Shown here: piece by piece, positions 60,119-64,000 of the stretch
Layout: each line of letters begins with the position of its first letter
How positions within the stretch are numbered: the first letter of the stretch is position 1
Source: Vicinamibacterales bacterium
GTDB taxonomy: Bacteria; Acidobacteriota; Vicinamibacteria; Vicinamibacterales; UBA8438
Assembly (NCBI GenBank): GCA_958296065.1
Contig: CATQHX010000015.1
Span: 1-64,000, forward strand
DNA length: 64,000 bases
Reading direction: 5' to 3'
Translations under genes and position numbers: made by a program
The notes under the pieces: model-generated
The model's database searches: none
What the model was told of the DNA's origin: nothing
The model's input: the letters and a program-made list of their open reading frames with translations, nothing else

Positions 60119-62389
60119 TCAGAAGCGGAACGTGTACTGGAGTTTCGTGGCCAGCCTCGAGTCCTGCCGCCTGAAGTCGCGGTAGCCTCGCTCGAGGTCC
60201 TGCACCCAGCCCTGACCGAATACGAAGAAGATCTCGTTTCCCGGCTCTATGGTCCAGTGCACACGGCTCTGGAGGCCGAGGTTCCCGGATCGGTTGTCGA
60301 ACTGGATCAGGTTGGAAAACGAAAGGAAGGGTGAAGCCGCATAGCTCACCTGCGAGCTGTAGATGCGGGCGATGAAATCCCCTTCCGGCAGGCTGGCGAA
60401 CGTCTGGTTGGCATTGAAGCTGATGAGGAAGTTGGGAGGCAGCTTGTAGCTGAGGCCGGTCTGGATCTCCTTCGCGGTGCCCGACCAGTAGTTGCCGAAA
60501 CGCAGGCCGATGCTGCCCTGAACCCGCCGCTTCTGCGCCGAGGTGAAGAAGATCCGCATGGGCATGAAGCGGTACTCGCCCGGGGGAAGCACGACTCCCG
60601 GGGAAATCTCGAACGGCTCGAACAGGCGTTCGTAGGTCGGGTTCAGGTCGAACAGGCTGTGCAGGGAGTCGCCGGAGTTCAGGTGCCAGTCGACCAGGGT
60701 GGCGTAGATGTCCCAGCTTTCGACCAATCCGTTGTCGAGCCGGGTGAAGCGCGTGAAGAAGACGTCATGGAACATCTGCTGAATGCCCGTCGACGGCCTC
60801 GGGCGCGGGTTGAAGCTGCCGGCGACCCGCAGCATCCGCACGTTGCTGCGCTGCACGAAGCCGATCGCCGGATCGAAGTTCTCCTGAATCTCCCGCCAGA
60901 GAACCTGAGCCTCGAACCTGTCGTTGGGATAGTGCGCCCCGAAGCCGTAGGACGAGTTCTCGTCGGTGACGCCTTCGTTGTTGCTCGTGAGGCCGTAGGC
61001 GTTGAACAGCAGGTTCTGATTGCTGCCCAGGAAGTCCGAAGTGGCCAGGCGAACGTCGACTCCCAGGGTGCTGCTCGAGAGCGCGGAAGCGGGATTGCCG
61101 CTCGTGAGAATGGCGCCCACGTACGACTGCTCCAGGAAGTTCTGCTTGACGCGCCCGACCAGCAGGTTGTTGGCGTCCACGTTCGGCACGTCGCGGGTGC
61201 GCACGTCGAGCATGCCGACTTCGGTGCGGCCGACTCTCCCGGTCAGCTTGGCGCCGTAGTCGATCGGCACCTCCTGCCCGCCGAGCAGGCCGATCTTCCG
61301 GCTGAAGAACGGAAATATCTCAGCCCCGGTGCCGGGAATGCCGCCCGGTGGATCGATGCCGGTCGTGGCGAAGTTGAAGACGCCGGCGTCCTGCAGGAAG
61401 AACGTCCGTTTCTCCGGAAAGAAGATGGAGAAACGCGTGAGATTGATCTGCCGCGCATCCACTTCCGTTTCACCGAAGTCGGTGTTCGCGGTGACGGACA
61501 GCTTGAGACTCGGGGTGATGTTGTAGAAGAGGTCCAGCCCCGGCTTGCCGACGACCGTATCGCCGCCGGTTTCCGGGCGCGGCCAGAGCCGCGCGATGAA
61601 CGGGCGGACATCCAGGCCCACACCTTGCGCCAGGCCTTCGAGATTCGTGATTTCGCCCGCTTCGGAGATCTGGAAGAACTGTGTCTGAAAACGCGCCCCC
61701 GTCCAGCGGTTCTCCTCAAGTTTGCGCTGAATGGTGCGACTGATGTTGAAGCCCCAGACGGTCTCGCCCGCCGGGAAGCTCAGGGTCTTGAACGGGATGG
61801 CGAACTCCGCGCTCCAGCCTTCGTCCGTTCGCGCGGTCTGCACGATCCATATGCCGTCCCAGTCGTCGTTCGTCTCCCCGTTCGCAAACACCAGGCCGTC
61901 GACCATGGCACCGGCGGGATTGGTCGCGAAGTGGAAGGCGTTGCTCTGGTCGCGGAACGTGTCGAGCACGATGCCCAGCCGGTCATCCGCGTTCAGGCCC
62001 GCGTCCCGCGCCATCTGCGACGCCAGCACGCGGTCGGGCTCCGAGTCGTAGCACATGACGCCGATATAGAGGTTCTCCTCGTCGTAGAGCAGCGTGACTT
62101 CGGTCCTCTCCGTGGGCGCCGCGCCGGCCACCGGGATTCTCTGGACCAGATCGCCGATGTTGGGCGCCTGACGCCACGGCGCCTCGTCGAGCATCCCGTC
62201 GATGACAATGGCCGAGGTGACCGCCGTCGCCACGCCCGATCTGACCGGATCTGTCGAGACAATCTGTTGGGAAGCGGCGAGGCAGAGAGCCGGCCCAACG
62301 ATGCAGTGCCAGGCGCCGATCACCGCCAGCGAGCCGAGGCGGAGCGACAAGGACCGCAGAACCGGGAGGCCATCCAGGCGTTTCTTCAT
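60119..62389 (-). CDS. DUF5916 outer-membrane-type protein with CBM9-like N-terminus
   Basis: Exported protein of 756 aa. After a signal peptide (SLAVIGAWHCIVGPALCLAA) a CBM9-like domain (AIVIDGMLDEAPWRQAP, LYDEENLYIGVMCYDSEPDR) is followed by the DUF5916 region with many amphipathic beta-strands (LDLFYNITPSLKLSVTANTD, FFPEKRTFFLQDAGVFNFAT) and a C-terminal phenylalanine (LQYTFRF), as in outer-membrane barrels. The start at 62389 is preferred because a signal peptide begins directly; an ATG 15 bases upstream is also possible. Members sit in the outer membrane of Acidobacteriota and Bacteroidota; uptake or secretion is presumed. It precedes the hydrolase gene. Confidence 0.87.
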   Translation of the reverse strand: MKKRLDGLPVLRSLSLRLGSLAVIGAWHCIVGPALCLAASQQIVSTDPVRSGVATAVTSAIVIDGMLDEAPWRQAPNIGDLVQRIPVAGAAPTERTEVTLLYDEENLYIGVMCYDSEPDRVLASQMARDAGLNADDRLGIVLDTFRDQSNAFHFATNPAGAMVDGLVFANGETNDDWDGIWIVQTARTDEGWSAEFAIPFKTLSFPAGETVWGFNISRTIQRKLEENRWTGARFQTQFFQISEAGEITNLEGLAQGVGLDVRPFIARLWPRPETGGDTVVGKPGLDLFYNITPSLKLSVTANTDFGETEVDARQINLTRFSIFFPEKRTFFLQDAGVFNFATTGIDPPGGIPGTGAEIFPFFSRKIGLLGGQEVPIDYGAKLTGRVGRTEVGMLDVRTRDVPNVDANNLLVGRVKQNFLEQSYVGAILTSGNPASALSSSTLGVDVRLATSDFLGSNQNLLFNAYGLTSNNEGVTDENSSYGFGAHYPNDRFEAQVLWREIQENFDPAIGFVQRSNVRMLRVAGSFNPRPRPSTGIQQMFHDVFFTRFTRLDNGLVESWDIYATLVDWHLNSGDSLHSLFDLNPTYERLFEPFEISPGVVLPPGEYRFMPMRIFFTSAQKRRVQGSIGLRFGNYWSGTAKEIQTGLSYKLPPNFLISFNANQTFASLPEGDFIARIYSSQVSYAASPFLSFSNLIQFDNRSGNLGLQSRVHWTIEPGNEIFFVFGQGWVQDLERGYRDFRRQDSRLATKLQYTFRF

Positions 62390-62619
62390 GGGCTGTCCGG
62401 GCATGGTAGCGCAGAGTTCGTCGGCAACTCCCGGATTCCCCTCGATCCCGGATCCACGATCCTGTCGAGCGCAATCGACTTCGTGCCCTGGGCGACCAGC
62501 AGGCTCCGCTTGCTTGTCACGAGCAGGCCGGCCCCTCGGTCCGGCTCGGTCGCAAGCCCGATGAGGCGAGGGCAATGGGCCTCAGCCTGCTTTGGTAACA
62601 TCGGGACGCGGTCATCGAC

Positions 62620-63363
62620 ATGAGTCCATCCCCCGATCTGAGCGCGGAAGTGGCCCTGGTGACCGGCGGCAGCCGGAACATCGGCCTGGCGATCGCGCGG
62701 ACCCTCCGCGCCGCCGGCGCCCGGGTCTGCATCTGGGGCGCGTCGGACCGGGCGGCGCTCGAAGAGGCTCTGGACGCAATCGACGGTGGCGCGGACGATC
62801 GCTGCGGCATGCTGGTGCGCGTCGACGACGAGTCCGCCGTCCTGCACGGCTTCGATGAGATCGGCGCCCGGCTGGGACCGGTGTCCATCCTGGTCAACAA
62901 CGCCGCGATACGCCCCGACGCCGCCCTGGAGACGACGACGCGCGCCGCCTGGACCGCGGTCCTCGACGTGACGCTGACCGGGGCGTTCCTGACGTCGCGG
63001 GAGCTGTTCCGCCGTTTGCCGCAGGACCGGAACGGCGCCATCGTCAACATCGGCGGCCTCAGCGCCCACCGGCCGAAGCGCGGCCGCGTCCACGTGATCA
63101 CGGCCAAGGCGGGCCTGATCGGCCTGACCCGCGCGCTGGCCGAGGAGGGCCTGGGCCGGGTCCGGGCCAACTGCGTCGTCCCGGGCGCAATCGACACCGG
63201 CCTCCGGCCCGACGGCAGGCGGCCTCCCTATCTCGACGACGCCGGCCATGCCGCCGGAAGTCCCGCAGCGGTCGCGCGCGCCGTGCTCGCGCTAGCCGAC
63301 CCCGGCGAACCCTATGTCACCGGCCAGACGCTGCATGTCAGCGGCGGCCGCTTCATGCCGTGA
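62620..63363 (+). CDS. SDR-fold protein lacking the catalytic Ser-Tyr pair
   Basis: Rossmann-fold protein of 247 aa of the classical SDR family: nucleotide loop VTGGSRNIGLA (TGGSRNIG at 15-22), VNNAAIRPD (93-96), and the C-terminal GQTLHVSGGRF. The active site is altered: the usual N-I-S-S is N143-I-G145-G146, so the catalytic serine is glycine (S148 is nearby), and the YxxxK motif reads V159-I-T-A-K163, so tyrosine is valine while lysine remains. The nucleotide-binding part is intact. It may bind NAD(P) as a regulatory or non-redox protein, or use another residue. Divergent from the DUF5916 gene. Confidence 0.83.
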   Translation: MSPSPDLSAEVALVTGGSRNIGLAIARTLRAAGARVCIWGASDRAALEEALDAIDGGADDRCGMLVRVDDESAVLHGFDEIGARLGPVSILVNNAAIRPDAALETTTRAAWTAVLDVTLTGAFLTSRELFRRLPQDRNGAIVNIGGLSAHRPKRGRVHVITAKAGLIGLTRALAEEGLGRVRANCVVPGAIDTGLRPDGRRPPYLDDAGHAAGSPAAVARAVLALADPGEPYVTGQTLHVSGGRFMP

Positions 63364-63376
63364 CCCGGCGTAGCCG

Positions 63377-63574
63377 CTACCCGAACAGAATCCAGCAGAG
63401 CCCTGCGCCGACCACGGACATCGAGACCCCCACGCGAGAAGCGCGTTGAACAGCGCACGCATGTTGGCGCCGGAGGGGGCCGCCGCAAGGAACAGGGCGC
63501 CCACGGTGGAGAGCGCCGAAAGATCGACGAGCCCGCCAGCCAAGGAGCCCCGGCACGACCCGGCGAGCTCCCAT
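63377..63574 (-). pseudogene. Fragment of a membrane protein, frameshifted
   Basis: Between the SDR and MmgE genes, two minus frames together read VDLSALSTVGALFLAAAPSG, ANMRALFNALLAWG and SMSVVGAGLCWILFG. These are hydrophobic helices of one membrane protein, split by a shift near 63440. The family is not recognised and the rest is lost. Confidence 0.4.
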
Positions 63575-63638
63575 TGCATCGCGTCGGGGTGGCCGGGCAT
63601 CCCTCCCGTGCGGCAGCGTGGCGGATCACCGCGACCGC

Positions 63639-63680
63639 GACCAGCAGTCTGCGCCGCAGAAACGGCGTAGACTGCTGGTC
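63639..63680 (+). promoter_or_regulatory. 17-bp stem-loop upstream of the MmgE/PrpD gene
   Basis: GACCAGCAGTCTGCGCC pairs with GGCGTAGACTGCTGGTC (one G-T pair in 17) around an eight-base loop. It ends 77 bases before the GTG start of the next gene, so it could be an attenuator, an operator or the end of an upstream transcript. No T run follows. Confidence 0.5.
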
Positions 63681-63756
63681 AGGCCCGGTTGGGCGGCAAT
63701 CGGAGCCGCCGGCGGCGATTGTCGGGCCAGAATCGGCATTCGTCGAGGGGAGCAAC

Positions 63757-64000
63757 GTGAGCGACCAACAGCGCGCGACGAGCGCGGTCGTGGATTTCAT
63801 CGGCCGGACCCGCTGGCAGGATTTTCCGGAGGAGGCCGTCCGGATCGCGAAGCGCTGCGTCATCGACGGCCTGGGCGTCATGCTGGCCGGATCGACGCAG
63901 GACGCCGGCCGCATCCTGCGCGGCTACGTCCGAACGGTTGACGCGAAGCCGGAGTCCACCGCGTTCGGCCCCGAGCCTTTCCGGACCGGTGCGTCCTCGG
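63757..64000 (+). CDS. MmgE/PrpD family protein, 3' part beyond the window
   Basis: The first 81 codons of a MmgE/PrpD-family protein starting with GTG after GAGGGGAG: SAVVDFIGRTRWQDFPEEAV, RIAKRCVIDGLGVMLAGSTQ, then GRILRGYVRTVDAKPESTAF. This is the typical N-terminal helical domain of 2-methylcitrate dehydratase-related and iminodisuccinate epimerase-type enzymes. Catalytic residues lie beyond the edge, so the activity is open. It is preceded by a strong stem-loop. Confidence 0.85.
   Translation, partial: MSDQQRATSAVVDFIGRTRWQDFPEEAVRIAKRCVIDGLGVMLAGSTQDAGRILRGYVRTVDAKPESTAFGPEPFRTGASS

Noticed and set aside
1..64000. CRISPR arrays, rRNA, tRNA and intact insertion sequences
   Set aside because: I looked for spaced direct repeats, cloverleaf-like segments with CCA-type ends, and transposase motifs with terminal inverted repeats. 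The only recurrent elements are the palindromic dispersed repeat and short tandem duplications.

Overview
The window is high-GC bacterial chromosome from a metabolically versatile aerobe, most likely an Acidobacteriota member of the Vicinamibacteria type. That placement is inference. It rests on secreted proteins of the PDLQGVWS type, a DUF5916 outer-membrane protein, TonB-receptor and quinoprotein debris, many Tat-exported enzymes, and secreted cytochrome c proteins fused to beta-propellers. I saw no rRNA, tRNA, CRISPR array or intact insertion sequence.

Layout. 1-2515: ABC-2 exporter (ATPase plus a permease running off the left edge). 2534-16764: an eroded zone. Intact genes (acyltransferase-like membrane protein, M28 aminopeptidase, a one-chain histidine kinase/response regulator, a CzcA/CusA-type RND pump) alternate with broken genes: a TonB receptor with one nonsense and two frameshift lesions, PIN and VapC toxins, two quinoproteins, a di-haem peroxidase, CobN, a PepSY protein and a DUF433/DUF5615 pair. 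16878-22377: secreted cytochrome c/propeller protein, its lipocalin-tailed partner, and a TPR protein. 23167-31195: type I restriction-modification locus with two HsdM subunits, one HsdS, one HsdR and an intact DUF433/DUF5615 toxin-antitoxin pair between HsdS and HsdR. A phosphatase-ADP-ribosylglycohydrolase fusion follows (31409-32908). 33486-44860: a beta-ketoacyl-ACP synthase III with a large unknown N-terminal domain, an APH-type kinase, a propeller plus di-haem cytochrome operon, a Uma2 nuclease, a glycosyltransferase, a LuxR regulator, and an exported beta-carbonic anhydrase with a DUF2490 protein. 45327-46730: GntP permease. 47022-52336: a four-gene, tightly overlapping operon on the minus strand that looks like a phenolic-lipid biosynthetic cluster. 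52780-64000: secreted metallo-beta-lactamase, two Tat-exported PLP enzymes, Tat-exported and secreted hydrolases, a DUF5916 protein, an unusual SDR protein and the start of an MmgE/PrpD gene.

The best candidate for an undescribed system is the 47-52 kb operon: flavin halogenase-like oxidoreductase, type III polyketide synthase, isoprenylcysteine-methyltransferase-like enzyme, and a GPP34-cytochrome P450 fusion. Its core matches the logic of the Streptomyces srsABC phenolic-lipid operon. The GPP34 (Golgi phosphoprotein 3-like) domain fused to a P450 and the halogenase-like flavoprotein are additions to it.

Two genome-scale signals stand out. A palindromic repeat of roughly 110 bp occurs at four loci at gene ends, sometimes supplying or touching the stop codon. 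There is also dense pseudogene and toxin-antitoxin debris caused partly by small tandem duplications (7 bp x3, 23 bp x2, 36 bp x2). Together these suggest an eroding, repeat-active genome.
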